A stretch of 64,000 nt of DNA. Origin: an uncultured Campylobacter sp. (lineage in GTDB: Bacteria > Campylobacterota > Campylobacteria > Campylobacterales > Campylobacteraceae). The notes beneath the pieces were generated by a model, which was not told the DNA's origin, searched no databases, and saw only the letters and a list, made by a program, of their open reading frames with translations. This document shows, one piece after another, positions 1 through 8,481 of the stretch (its first letter is position 1; every line of letters starts with the position of its first letter). Position numbers and translations under genes: made by a program. The DNA lies in assembly GCA_934728065.1 (NCBI GenBank), contig CAKVDW010000010.1:7680-71679 (forward strand), written 5' to 3'.

Positions 1-1254
1 AGCCTTAGCCAAAGCCTTTTTGATGCCGTATTTTTCGCATATAGTATCAAGCAAGAAATTTCTTGGAATGTTTTCTTGATAAGCGCTTACAAAATACACT
101 CCCCTTAAAGAAGAATTATTTTTTAAAGAATTTTCATCTTGCATTTGAAGCACAAAGTCTTTGCTGAGTTCAAATAAATTGTTAAGTTGCTTTAAGAAAA
201 AATACATTTTGCTTTTATCTTCTATGGAGTGAATGAGATTGTTTTTACTTGTAAAGGTATAAAATAGCGAATTGCTTATATCCTCAAAGCCCTTGTCTAA
301 AGCATTTTTGTAAATTTTATCCTCAAAACTTAAGCCAAGCACTTTGTTGGCTACGCTTTCATTAAAAATGCTAAAAAATTCTTGCATACCCTCAAGTAAA
401 TCAAGTTTAGAAAAGACTATGTAAATAGGAAGTTTTAAATTTAGGGTATTTTCGCATTCATTAACTCTTTTGGTAAGATAGCGGATTAAATTTTGTGAGT
501 ATTCTTTAGGGCTAGCCAAAAAAAGCCTTGTATCAATAACTAAAACTATGCCATTAAGCTTACTGTAAAAGAAATTTTTATTTAAAAAAGACAAAAACGA
601 ACGCCAAATATTTTTTTTGATTAAAAATTGCTTATTTTTTTCCAAATCATCCTCAGGCAATTCATCGCTGCTTTGAGGAACGAAAAATTCTTCTTGAGAA
701 AAATAATTTCCCTCTGTATCAAGCAAAGCTCCTTTTTTGGATACATATAAAGAAAAATTAGTGGTTGATTTGTGAAATTTTTTGTAAGATTCTAAACTAT
801 CGCTTAATGGGTATTCAATGTTTGAGTAATTAATAAAGGTGCTTTTACCAGCTCCTTCATTGCCTATGATGATAATGAGGGGTAAATTTTTAGGCTTTAT
901 GTCTTGTTTCCAAGTGTTTTTGGCATCTTGCATAGCGATAAAAAAATTTCTTTTAGCCTTAAACAAAAACTCATTAGCCTCCTTTTTAAGAGCCTTAAGC
1001 TTCATTCTTTTTTCACTTTTTAAAGAAGTAAGAAAAGTCATAATGGGATTTAAAAGGAAAAATAAAAATACAGCAAGCCAAAGGATAAAAACTATACCAA
1101 ATCTTAAATATCCATTAGCAAAAATATAAACATCATTAAAAGCTATTAAAGACCCCCAAAAGCAAAAAAACACACTTAAAACAAAAAAAATAAAAAGTGC
1201 AAAAAGCATTAGAAAAAGTTTTGATTGCACAAGGTCTTTCATTTTTTTAAACAT
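1..1254 (-). CDS. tssM: Type VI secretion protein TssM (IcmF family), N-terminal part, cut by window edge
   Basis: Open reading frame reading leftward from an ATG at 1254 and still open at base 1, so 418 codons are visible. TssM is the inner-membrane component of the type VI secretion membrane complex that links to TssL and TssJ. The protein starts with two hydrophobic membrane segments (about residues 13-37 and 50-75). A cytoplasmic domain follows with a Walker A loop, GNEGAGKS, at 131-138, as in the GTPase-like domain of the IcmF family. The hcp gene, divergent and 136 bp away, supports the call. An internal ATG four codons downstream is an alternative start. The rest of the secretion cluster must lie left of the window. 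Confidence 0.87.
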   Translation of the reverse strand, partial: MFKKMKDLVQSKLFLMLFALFIFFVLSVFFCFWGSLIAFNDVYIFANGYLRFGIVFILWLAVFLFFLLNPIMTFLTSLKSEKRMKLKALKKEANEFLFKAKRNFFIAMQDAKNTWKQDIKPKNLPLIIIIGNEGAGKSTFINYSNIEYPLSDSLESYKKFHKSTTNFSLYVSKKGALLDTEGNYFSQEEFFVPQSSDELPEDDLEKNKQFLIKKNIWRSFLSFLNKNFFYSKLNGIVLVIDTRLFLASPKEYSQNLIRYLTKRVNECENTLNLKLPIYIVFSKLDLLEGMQEFFSIFNESVANKVLGLSFEDKIYKNALDKGFEDISNSLFYTFTSKNNLIHSIEDKSKMYFFLKQLNNLFELSKDFVLQMQDENSLKNNSSLRGVYFVSAYQENIPRNFLLDTICEKYGIKKALAKA

Positions 1255-1350
1255 AGCTTTTCTCGCAAAAATTGATTTAAAAATAATTTCATTTCCAGTA
1301 AGGTATTTTATAAAATTTTTGTATAACTTATGCTAAATTTTACAAAAAAA

Positions 1351-1384
1351 TGCTACAATTAGTTTTAATTTATCAAGTGAGGAG
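1351..1384 (+). promoter_or_regulatory. hcp promoter and ribosome binding site
   Basis: An extended -10 box TGCTACAAT at 1351-1359 is followed by a GAGGAG ribosome binding site at 1379-1384, six bases before the hcp ATG. No -35 box is evident, as is usual for Campylobacter sigma-70 promoters. Confidence 0.6.
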
Positions 1385-1390
1385 TTTATT

Positions 1391-1906
1391 ATGGCGCAAC
1401 CAGCGTATATTAAAATAGAGGGTTCAACTCAAGGACTTATTTCAAGCGGTGCTTCAACTGAAGCAAGTATAGGCAATCGTTATCAAGCAGGACACGAAGA
1501 TGAGATTATGGCTCAAGAAGTCTCTCATTTGGTTGAAGTGCCTACCGACCCACAAAGCGGTCAGCCATCAGGACAAAGAGTGCATAAGCCTTTTTCTTTT
1601 ACTTGTTCTCTTAACAAATCAGTTCCACTACTTTATAATGCGCTTACAAAGGGAGAAAAGCTTCCAAAGGTTGAAGTGCATTGGTTTAGAACTTCTACAA
1701 GTGGGGGACAAGAGCATTTTTTCACTACCATACTTGAAGATGCTATCATCACAAGCATTAACCTTGTAATGCCAAATGCACAAGATAAGGATAATAGCGA
1801 TAAAACAGAACTCTTTAAGGTTTCTATGAATTACAGAAAAGTTATTTGGGAACACTCATCTGCTGGCACAAGCGGAAGTGATGATTGGAGAGAAACCAAA
1901 GCCTAA
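1391..1906 (+). CDS. hcp: Type VI secretion tube protein Hcp (TssD)
   Basis: A 171-residue Hcp, the hexameric ring protein that stacks into the inner tube of the type VI secretion system and is itself exported. It starts with the typical MAQPAYIKIEG and keeps the family pattern throughout: an HKPF segment near residue 57, LPKVEVHWFR in the middle, and a C-terminal strand with a YRKVIWEH motif. Length is normal for the family. The gene stands alone between its own promoter and a strong terminator, which fits the high expression usual for Hcp. The divergent tssM indicates that a type VI locus continues to the left. It could in principle be an orphan hcp, but the tssM neighbour argues otherwise. 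Confidence 0.95.
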   Translation: MAQPAYIKIEGSTQGLISSGASTEASIGNRYQAGHEDEIMAQEVSHLVEVPTDPQSGQPSGQRVHKPFSFTCSLNKSVPLLYNALTKGEKLPKVEVHWFRTSTSGGQEHFFTTILEDAIITSINLVMPNAQDKDNSDKTELFKVSMNYRKVIWEHSSAGTSGSDDWRETKA

Positions 1907-1909
1907 ACT

Positions 1910-1935
1910 AAAGCTCTACGCAAAGTAGAGCTTTT
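1910..1935 (+). terminator. Rho-independent terminator of hcp
   Basis: A perfect 10-bp inverted repeat (1910-1919 and 1925-1934) with a 5-base loop GCAAA ends in a short T run, four bases after the hcp stop codon. Confidence 0.85.
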
Positions 1936-2008
1936 AACACAAATTTACAAATTCAACTTATCTTTCTTAATACTCCCTTAAAAAGCGTTGATTGATTGTT
2001 GCTTAAAT

Positions 2009-2339
2009 TTATTCTAGCTCAATCTTCGCAATTTGCACTTGAATTTTCAAACTTTTATCTAAAATTTTAATGACATTTTCAAAATGAGCATAGTCGATAT
2101 TTTCGTTTTTGTGATTTAAGTATTTATCTAAAATTTACTTGTAAATCAGGCGCGCCAAGCCCGCTTTTGTCGTTATTTGGCTCTTGCTTGATAGCAATTT
2201 TACCAAAATCTTTGTGTGTTTTTGCAAGTTCATTTTTTATGTCGTTAAGAAATTTTTCTAACTTTGTCCTAAAACTTAATTCTTTTGACTTTTCATCTAT
2301 TTGCCCAATTTCGGTTAAATAAATTTGTAAAAATGTCAT
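2009..2339 (-). pseudogene. Internally deleted type IIG restriction-modification gene remnant
   Basis: The first part (2124-2339) encodes 71 residues with EPNNDKSGLGAPD near the end. This is the N-terminal nuclease segment of type IIG (fused restriction/methyltransferase) enzymes, where the GxGAPDF motif carries the PD-(D/E)XK aspartate. It stops just after that motif. In another frame, directly downstream (2009 to about 2120), the strand encodes ILDKYLNHKNENIDYAHFEN and on to a stop; I recognise this as the style of the C-terminal end of the same kind of enzyme. So the head and tail appear fused out of frame with the whole middle (methyltransferase and specificity part) deleted. The family assignment is from memory of motifs and is moderately sure. 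Confidence 0.65.
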
Positions 2340-2382
2340 TTATTCTCCTATGCCACGATAATTTGTCTATTTGTTATTTAAC

Positions 2383-3861
2383 TTAAAACAAAGCCTCATT
2401 CATCTCTTTTGGTTTTTGAAGTCCCATTATTTTAAGGACGCTGGCGGCTATATTTGAAAGTCCTAAACCCTCTTTAAGCTCTTTAACGCCCCTTGCTTCA
2501 ACAAAGGCAAAGACATCAAAGGTTGTGTGATTGGTGAGCAAGTTGCCGTTTTCATCTTGCATAGCCTCGCAGTTTCCGTGGTCTGAAGTGATGATAAAGC
2601 CGTAATCTTTCGCCCTTGCCGCACTTACAAGTTCGCCCAAACAAGTATCCACAGCCTCTACTGCTTTAACAGCGGCATTAAAATCGCCCGTATGACCTAC
2701 CATATCGCCATTAGCAAAATTCACCACAATAAAATCTTCGCCCTTTTCTATACCACTTTTTACCGCTTCAAGCACTTCAAATGCTGACATTTCTGGCTTT
2801 TCATCATAGGTTTTCACCTTAGGGCTTGGGATTAAAAGTCTTGTTTCATTAGCGACTAAATCTTCTTTGCCTCCATTTAAAAAGAAAGTGATATGAGCGT
2901 ATTTTTCAGTCTCAGCCGTGTGTAGTTGGGTTAAACCTGCATTTGAAATCAGTTCAGCAAGGGTGTTTTTAATGTTTTCTTTCTCAAAAAGCACTTTTAA
3001 GTTGAATTTATCATCGTAATTTGTCATTGTTATGGCATTTTTCATCACAATTTCTTGTTTAAATTCCTTAAAATCACTGCTTGTAAGGGCTGAAACGATT
3101 TGTTTCATTCTGTCGTTTCTAAAATTAATAAAAATTAAGCCATCATCTTTTTGCAAGCCCTCAAAATTTTCACTGATAACAGGCTTTATAAACTCATCTG
3201 TTACGCCCTCATCACAGGAATTTGCTACATATTTGCTAAAATCACTCACCCTTAAAGCCTTGCCAAATAAGGCTTCATAGTATTCTTTAACTCGTTCAAA
3301 CCTTTTATCTCTATCCATAGCATAAAATCTTCCACTAACACTAGCCAAATGAACGCCATTTTGCGCACAAAATTCCTCCAAATCCTCGATGAATTTTATA
3401 GCTGTTTTAGGTCTAACATCTCGCCCATCAGTAATGGCGTGGGCAAAAACGGCTTTTTTAGCTTTTTTACAAAGCCTTGCCATACCCTTAAAATGCTCCA
3501 AATGCGAATGCACGCCACCATCACTGTAAAGCCCTATAATATGCACTCGCTCAACTTTCTTTAAGAAAGCTTGCAAATTCGCATTTTGTTCAAGTGAGCC
3601 ATCATCTAAAGCCTTATTTATCCGCACTAAATTTTGATAAATAATGCGCCCACTGCCTATACACATATGTCCTACTTCGCTGTTGCCCATTTGACCTTCA
3701 GGCAAACCAACAGCAAGTCCGCTAGTTTTTATCAAAGTATTTGGCACTTCTTTGAAAAATCTGTCATAATTTGGCTTTTTAGCCGCCTTAAAAGCATTGT
3801 AAAAATCACTTTGATTGTATCCTACCCCATCAGTTATAACTAAAATACATTTTTGCTTCAT
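2383..3861 (-). CDS. gpmI: 2,3-bisphosphoglycerate-independent phosphoglycerate mutase
   Basis: Interconverts 3- and 2-phosphoglycerate in glycolysis and gluconeogenesis without 2,3-bisphosphoglycerate, using two manganese ions. Of 492 residues, the N terminus shows ITDGVG (metal-binding Asp11), and GQMGNSEVGH holds the phosphorylated serine (Ser61). The insertion domain shows DGGVHSH and HAITDGRDV. The C-terminal alkaline-phosphatase-like part has GDMVGHTGD and TSDHGN metal ligands. Length is slightly below the usual 505-515. It is transcribed away from mraY, an arrangement I recall from C. jejuni (Cj0434 and Cj0433). Confidence 0.97.
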   Translation of the reverse strand: MKQKCILVITDGVGYNQSDFYNAFKAAKKPNYDRFFKEVPNTLIKTSGLAVGLPEGQMGNSEVGHMCIGSGRIIYQNLVRINKALDDGSLEQNANLQAFLKKVERVHIIGLYSDGGVHSHLEHFKGMARLCKKAKKAVFAHAITDGRDVRPKTAIKFIEDLEEFCAQNGVHLASVSGRFYAMDRDKRFERVKEYYEALFGKALRVSDFSKYVANSCDEGVTDEFIKPVISENFEGLQKDDGLIFINFRNDRMKQIVSALTSSDFKEFKQEIVMKNAITMTNYDDKFNLKVLFEKENIKNTLAELISNAGLTQLHTAETEKYAHITFFLNGGKEDLVANETRLLIPSPKVKTYDEKPEMSAFEVLEAVKSGIEKGEDFIVVNFANGDMVGHTGDFNAAVKAVEAVDTCLGELVSAARAKDYGFIITSDHGNCEAMQDENGNLLTNHTTFDVFAFVEARGVKELKEGLGLSNIAASVLKIMGLQKPKEMNEALF

Positions 3862-3902
3862 TTTTTACTCTTTATTTAAGAATTCTTTAGGGCAAATTTT
3901 AC

Positions 3903-3934
3903 TACAATTAAGCTTTTAAAAACTAAACAAAAGG
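3903..3934 (+). promoter_or_regulatory. mraY promoter and ribosome binding site
   Basis: A TACAAT -10 box at 3903-3908 and an AAGGG ribosome binding site at 3930-3934 precede the TTG start at 3943. The position of the binding site favours the TTG over later ATG codons. Confidence 0.5.
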
Positions 3935-3942
3935 GTAAAATT

Positions 3943-5004
3943 TTGTATTATCTTTCTTATCTTAGTGATTACACTTTTTTCACTTATATTACTGTTCGTT
4001 CAGGCTTTGCTTTCTTTTTTGCGCTGTGCTTGAGTCTTTTTTTGATGCCTAAATTTATCACTTGGGCGCAGGGTAAGGGTGCTAAACAGCCTATTTATGA
4101 GTATGCGCCACAAACTCATCAAGCAAAAGGCTCTACGCCAACTATGGGTGGAGTGGTTTTTATTTTCTCTACTCTTATTGCTAGTATTTTGTGCATTAAA
4201 TTTGACAATGTCCTTGCCCTTGTAGCCTTACTTTGCTTGGTGCTTTTTTGTGGAGTAGGCTTTGTTGATGATTTGGCTAAGGTCTTAAAAAAGGACAACC
4301 ACAGCGGTTTAAGTGCTAGAGCTAAAATGCTTTTACTCGTCCTTGCTAGTTTGTTTTGTGTTTTGCCCTTATACTTAAGCGGAGAGATAAATTCAGAGCT
4401 TTTCGTTCCTTTTTATAAATATCCACTCTTTGATATGGGTGTGTTTATCGTGGTATTTTGGGTTTTAGTGATAATTTCAAGCTCAAATGCTGTGAATTTA
4501 ACAGACGGCTTGGACGGACTTGCCACAGTGCCTTCTGTCTTTTCTTTAGCCACACTTGGAATTTTTATGTATCTTAGCGGGAGTGCTGTTTATAGCGAAT
4601 ATCTACTTTTGCCAAAAAATTTAAATTTAAGCGAGGTCGTCATTATCGCTGCAGCTTTAATAGGCTCTTTAATGGGCTTTTTGTGGTATAACTGTTATCC
4701 AGCACAAGTTTTTATGGGTGATAGTGGCAGTTTGAGCGTGGGTGCTTTTTTGGGGTATTTAAGCATTATTTCTAAAAATGAAATTCTACTCATTCTCATC
4801 GGTTTTGTGTTTGTTTTTGAGACAGTTTCGGTGATTTTGCAGGTTGGCAGTTTTAAAATTTTTCACAAAAGGGTCTTTAAAATGGCACCCATTCATCATC
4901 ACTTTGAAAAAATGGGTTGGGTGGAAAATAAAATCATCGTTCGTTTTTGGATGATAGCCTTTTTGGCAAATCTTCTTGCCATAGCCACCATAAAATTAAG
5001 GTAA
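3943..5004 (+). CDS. mraY: Phospho-N-acetylmuramoyl-pentapeptide transferase
   Basis: Transfers phospho-MurNAc-pentapeptide from UDP to undecaprenyl phosphate, making lipid I for peptidoglycan at the inner membrane. The 353-residue polytopic protein has the MraY signatures in order: TPTMGG near residue 66, VDD (catalytic aspartates) near 108-110, NLTDGLDG from 185, MGDSGS from 258 and a HHH cluster near 317. The TTG start is chosen because it gives MYYL, the family N terminus, with an AAGGG site upstream. murD follows after 4 bp, so the two are co-transcribed. Confidence 0.97.
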   Translation: MYYLSYLSDYTFFTYITVRSGFAFFFALCLSLFLMPKFITWAQGKGAKQPIYEYAPQTHQAKGSTPTMGGVVFIFSTLIASILCIKFDNVLALVALLCLVLFCGVGFVDDLAKVLKKDNHSGLSARAKMLLLVLASLFCVLPLYLSGEINSELFVPFYKYPLFDMGVFIVVFWVLVIISSSNAVNLTDGLDGLATVPSVFSLATLGIFMYLSGSAVYSEYLLLPKNLNLSEVVIIAAALIGSLMGFLWYNCYPAQVFMGDSGSLSVGAFLGYLSIISKNEILLILIGFVFVFETVSVILQVGSFKIFHKRVFKMAPIHHHFEKMGWVENKIIVRFWMIAFLANLLAIATIKLR

Positions 5005-5008
5005 AATA

Positions 5009-6229
5009 ATGGCTAAATCCCTTTTTGGCTACGGCAAAACCACTCAGGCAATCGCTCGCGTTTTGGGCGAAAAATTTGGCGGTTTTAACATTTATGATGA
5101 TAAATTTACCCTTTCAAGCAAAGATGAATTTGGCAACTTTTTGCTTAATCCAAGTGAATTTAAGGCAGATGAAAGTGAGCTTGAAATCCCAAGTCCTGGT
5201 TTTCCGCCCACACACGAACTTGTAAAAAACGCTAAAAACCTCATCAGCGAGTATGATTTTTTTTATGACGGTATGCCAAAAAGCATTTGGATAAGCGGGA
5301 CAAACGGCAAAACCACTACCACGCAAATGACTCAGCACCTGCTTAAAGAACACGGCTCGCAAATGGGCGCAAATGTCGGCGTGCCTTTGGCTGAACTTGA
5401 CACAAACGCTAGAATTTGGGTGCTTGAAACCAGCTCATTTACCCTACACTACACACGCAGCGCAAAGCCTGAAATTTACGCACTTTTGCCCATCACAGCC
5501 GACCACATTTCGTGGCACGGCAGCTTTGAAAACTATGAACGCGACAAACTCAGCGTTTTAGAGCGTTTAAAAGAAGGCGACATAGCCATTTTGCCTAAAA
5601 TTCAAGCCCAAAATGAACTTGCAAAGGGCTGCAAAGGGCAAATCATCGCTTATGAAGATGAGTTTGATTTAGCGGACAAAATGGGGATAAACACAGATAA
5701 AATTTCCTTTCAAACGCCCTTTTTAATGGACGCCGTGCTTGCTTTAAGCATAGAAAAAATTTTGCTTGACAAAACAAGCTATGACAAGCTCAACGCCTTC
5801 ATCATCGAGCCAAACAAGCTTGAAGAGCTTTTGGACGCGCGCGGACGCCTGTGGGTTAATGATACCAAAGCCACAAACATAGACGCAGCCCTTGCCGCGC
5901 TTAAACGCTACCAAAACAAAAAAATTCATCTCATCATCGGCGGGGACGATAAAGGGGTGTCTTTGCGCCCACTTTTTGAGACGGTAAAAGCCCTTAAAAT
6001 AGAGCTTTACGCCATAGGCACGAGTGCAGGAAAAATTTTAGCCCTTGCTGATGAGTTTAGCATTAAGGCGCACAAATGTGATATTTTGCAAAATGCTATC
6101 AAAATTATAGCTAAAAATTTAAAAGTAGATGAGGTTGCCTTACTCAGTCCAGCTTGTGCAAGCTTAGACCAATTTAGCTCTTATGCCCAAAGAGGTGAGT
6201 TATTTAAAGAGTTGGTTCAAAAGCTTTAA
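5009..6229 (+). CDS. murD: UDP-N-acetylmuramoyl-L-alanine:D-glutamate ligase
   Basis: Adds D-glutamate to UDP-MurNAc-L-Ala, with ATP hydrolysis, in cytoplasmic peptidoglycan precursor synthesis. It is 406 residues, slightly short for the family. It has the Mur ligase P-loop GTNGKTTT at 97-104, the LETSSF segment, TADHISWHG with the catalytic-core histidine, and the C-terminal domain with IIGGDDKG and [11 protein letters not shown]. The N-terminal UDP-binding region is reduced, as in epsilonproteobacterial MurD. It lies 4 bp after mraY. Its last four bases overlap the stop of a small convergent gene. Confidence 0.96.
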   Translation: MAKSLFGYGKTTQAIARVLGEKFGGFNIYDDKFTLSSKDEFGNFLLNPSEFKADESELEIPSPGFPPTHELVKNAKNLISEYDFFYDGMPKSIWISGTNGKTTTTQMTQHLLKEHGSQMGANVGVPLAELDTNARIWVLETSSFTLHYTRSAKPEIYALLPITADHISWHGSFENYERDKLSVLERLKEGDIAILPKIQAQNELAKGCKGQIIAYEDEFDLADKMGINTDKISFQTPFLMDAVLALSIEKILLDKTSYDKLNAFIIEPNKLEELLDARGRLWVNDTKATNIDAALAALKRYQNKKIHLIIGGDDKGVSLRPLFETVKALKIELYAIGTSAGKILALADEFSIKAHKCDILQNAIKIIAKNLKVDEVALLSPACASLDQFSSYAQRGELFKELVQKL

Positions 6230-6318
6230 GAAAATTTCAAAAGCTTATATACAAGATAAAAGCTAGGGATAAAAAAGCCCAAAAAAGAGAGCATTAAAGC
6301 AAACATTCCCCATTCCAT
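6226..6318 (-). CDS. 30-residue single-span membrane peptide
   Basis: A very short reading frame, ATG at 6318, encodes a 30-residue peptide that starts MEWGMFALM and is almost entirely one hydrophobic segment followed by a KLLK tail. It begins 3 bp after the stop of the upstream small membrane protein gene, with a GGGAGTAGGAT ribosome binding region inside that gene's end. This is strong evidence that it is translated. Its stop overlaps the end of convergent murD. I recall a tiny membrane protein gene at this position in C. jejuni (Cj0430), but cannot check identity. Function unknown. Confidence 0.6.
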   Translation of the reverse strand: MEWGMFALMLSFLGFFIPSFYLVYKLLKFS

Positions 6319-6321
6319 ATC

Positions 6322-6558
6322 CTACTCCCTTTTTTTCTTTACAAATTTTTCACTTTCTTTGAAAAAAGAGTGCGAAAGAATTAGCAATATAAACACTAAG
6401 AGCAAGACACAAAAACTAAGCACAAGGGCATCGCTTTTGTCATAGTTTTTATAATGAGCAAAGCTATAAGCAAAAACACTAAACAAAGCCGTTAAAAAAA
6501 GCGCTATGAGTGTTTTAAGCATATCAAGCTTTATCTTTATCCTTTGTTTCTTTCCCAT
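6322..6558 (-). CDS. Small two-span membrane protein, Cj0431-like
   Basis: Encodes 78 residues if started at the ATG at 6558 (MGKKQRIKIKLDML). Two hydrophobic segments (about 14-32 and 41-62) are followed by a very basic tail ending KKKRE. The frame can be extended upstream to a start at 6618, but a TATAAT box at 6571-6566 lies between the two, so the longer form would start upstream of its own promoter. The next gene downstream starts after 3 bp, so the two are an operon. Position after murD matches a small membrane protein gene in C. jejuni. No function can be assigned. Confidence 0.65.
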   Translation of the reverse strand: MGKKQRIKIKLDMLKTLIALFLTALFSVFAYSFAHYKNYDKSDALVLSFCVLLLVFILLILSHSFFKESEKFVKKKRE

Positions 6559-6784
6559 AAGCTTAATTATAGCAAAAAATTTGTTTAAATTTGCTAAATT
6601 TAAAGCTTTTTTACACAAAAAAGCTTAGAGTTTTAAATTTTTAGATTTTTAATTTATTGATAATTTTTATAAATTTTATTTTTATTTAAGCAAAATAAGG
6701 CAAATTTTATGCTAAAATCACCTCGTCAAAAATGAAGTCAAAAATTTAGCCCTAGTGGGGCTTACAAAAAATTTTTTTTTACTT

Positions 6785-6813
6785 TATAATTGTCAAAAAC
6801 ACAAAATAAGGAG
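6785..6813 (+). promoter_or_regulatory. Porin gene promoter and ribosome binding site
   Basis: TATAAT at 6785-6790 and AAGGAG at 6808-6813, six bases before the ATG. The 200 bp upstream contain long A and T runs and no gene. A strong promoter is expected for the most abundant outer membrane protein. Confidence 0.65.
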
Positions 6814-6818
6814 TTATT

Positions 6819-8111
6819 ATGAGAAGTTTTAAACTTTCTTTAGTTGCAGCTTTGGTTGCTGGTTCATTTAGCCTTATAGATGCAAAGTCTTTAGAAGAAG
6901 CCATTAAAGATGTCGATGTGAGCGGAAGTTTTAGGTATCGTTATGACAGCTTTTCTCAAAAAAGCACTGAAACAGGGAATATTGAAGATTATAGCGATAT
7001 GCAAAGACATAAATTTAGAGCCTCTCTTACCACAGGAGTGGGTTTAGGAGACGGTTTTAAGGCTGTTGGCACACTCAATTATAACCCTGATGACGAGGGC
7101 GATGCTGGTTTTGCTTACCGTGATGAACAAAATGCTTTACAAGGGCAAGGTGCGAACACAAAACGCCAAATATTCTTGCAAGAAGCGTATTTACAGTATG
7201 ATAATGCTGACTTTGGCACAACCATACTTTTAGGTCGTCAAAGGCTAAACACTATTTGGACTGATAATGACAGATTGAGTGGCTCAAGCGGTATGAAAGC
7301 ACAAATTCTTAACACAGCCCTTGTTGGCACAACCCTAACCGCCTTTGCTGTTGATAGCGTTGATGATGATGGGGATTTTGTTGGTGCTGGTGTTAATGAT
7401 ACAGTTGGTCAATTTACGGACCTTAAAGAGGGCATTTTTAAATACAATATCTACGGCGCAGCAGCCATTTTTGACTTTAGCGAACAAACAGGCATAAGTG
7501 CTTCAGCTTGGTTTGCTCATGTGCCAAACAGAATAAACCTCTATGCTGCTACTTTAGGCTACTCTTTACCTTTGGGAGAGGGTGCAAGCTGGAGCATTGA
7601 GGCTCAGTATCTAGGAAACAGCGTAGATGATTTCTTAAAAAAGCGTGGAGCTGATGCTGGAAATTTATACACAGTAGCTGGAACACTTGAAATAGCTGGT
7701 TTTGATGGCACTTTGGGCTACACAGCTTATGGAAAAGAGAATGCCCTTACAGTAAATGTGCTTGAGGATATGGGCGATATCATCACCGCTGGTGAGGAAA
7801 TTCAAAATCTTGATGGTTCATCTTTGCACGGTAGCACAGGTAAAAATCAATTTGGCTTTGTAAGTGCTGGATACACCATAAACGACTTTCGTGTTGGGGC
7901 TGATTATGTCTATGGCTCAACAAAGGTTGCACAAGGAACATCAGTTGGCAGTGCAGGCAAAAAGCAAGAAATAGTAGGTAGGTTAGAATATAGCTATACT
8001 GATAATCTTGTTTTTTCAGGCTTTTATTCTTATGTTACCCACAAGGCAAACAGCTTTAAAAATGACCTTAAACAAAACAATATCCGCTTTGAAGCAAGAT
8101 ATGATTTTTAA
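6819..8111 (+). CDS. porA: Major outer membrane porin (MOMP, Campylobacter porin family)
   Basis: A 430-residue porin that forms the main general diffusion channel of the outer membrane. The signal peptide (about residues 1-22, ending SLIDA) is followed by SLEEAIKDVDVSGSFRYRYD, the conserved start of Campylobacter MOMP with its first beta strand. The rest alternates beta strands with variable loops and ends in the aromatic strand EARYDF, with a C-terminal Phe as needed for barrel assembly. Length matches MOMP (about 420-430). It is monocistronic, between its own promoter and a terminator. Another Campylobacter porin paralogue is possible, but the N terminus points to the major one. Confidence 0.92.
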   Translation: MRSFKLSLVAALVAGSFSLIDAKSLEEAIKDVDVSGSFRYRYDSFSQKSTETGNIEDYSDMQRHKFRASLTTGVGLGDGFKAVGTLNYNPDDEGDAGFAYRDEQNALQGQGANTKRQIFLQEAYLQYDNADFGTTILLGRQRLNTIWTDNDRLSGSSGMKAQILNTALVGTTLTAFAVDSVDDDGDFVGAGVNDTVGQFTDLKEGIFKYNIYGAAAIFDFSEQTGISASAWFAHVPNRINLYAATLGYSLPLGEGASWSIEAQYLGNSVDDFLKKRGADAGNLYTVAGTLEIAGFDGTLGYTAYGKENALTVNVLEDMGDIITAGEEIQNLDGSSLHGSTGKNQFGFVSAGYTINDFRVGADYVYGSTKVAQGTSVGSAGKKQEIVGRLEYSYTDNLVFSGFYSYVTHKANSFKNDLKQNNIRFEARYDF

Positions 8112-8145
8112 GCTAAAAAGCTAAATTTTTACCTTTCTCCTTTCT

Positions 8146-8175
8146 AAAGCCAGCTTTCAAGCTGGCTTTTTATTT
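8146..8175 (+). terminator. Rho-independent terminator of porA
   Basis: Stem AAAGCCAGC (8146-8154) and GCTGGCTTT (8161-8169) with loop TTTCAA, followed by a T-rich stretch. Located 34 bp after the porin stop. Confidence 0.88.
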
Positions 8176-8209
8176 ACTCAAAAACATTACAATCTCAAAA
8201 AGGAAAAAT

Positions 8210-8419
8210 ATGCGTTTTTTGATGATGACTGTTTTTGTGTCTTTGGTTTTTGGTTACGAGCTTCCTAAAAAGCCTCAAGCTTATGAAAAAGATAGTTCTA
8301 AAAAAATAGAAATAAGCGGAGAAATCTTACTTCGCTATGATAAACAAATCACAAGTGATAAAAATTTAATCCGCCCCAAAAAAGGCTCTGAGGGCAGTTT
8401 AAACATAAGCATACAATAA
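8210..8419 (+). CDS. Short secreted protein, possibly a truncated porin-family N terminus
   Basis: A 69-residue protein with a signal peptide (about residues 1-15, ending VFG) and an AAGG ribosome binding site before the ATG. The mature part contains KKIEISGEILLRYDKQ, which resembles the first beta strand of the adjacent porin (DVDVSGSFRYRYD). It ends soon after in ISIQ. It may be a remnant of a porin-family gene cut after its first strand, or a small periplasmic protein in its own right. No porin-like sequence continues downstream in any frame. Unrecognised otherwise. Confidence 0.5.
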   Translation: MRFLMMTVFVSLVFGYELPKKPQAYEKDSSKKIEISGEILLRYDKQITSDKNLIRPKKGSEGSLNISIQ

Positions 8420-8454
8420 AAATAAAAATTCAGCAATGTTTTAAATTTTTACGC

Positions 8455-8460
8455 TAAAAT
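8455..8460 (+). promoter_or_regulatory. Promoter of the branched-chain amino acid transporter operon
   Basis: GCTAAAAT with -10 TAAAAT at 8455-8460, 21 bases before the ATG and preceded by T-rich sequence; AAGGAG ribosome binding site just before the start. Confidence 0.45.
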
Positions 8461-8481
8461 TTTGCCTAAAAAGGAGCAAAA

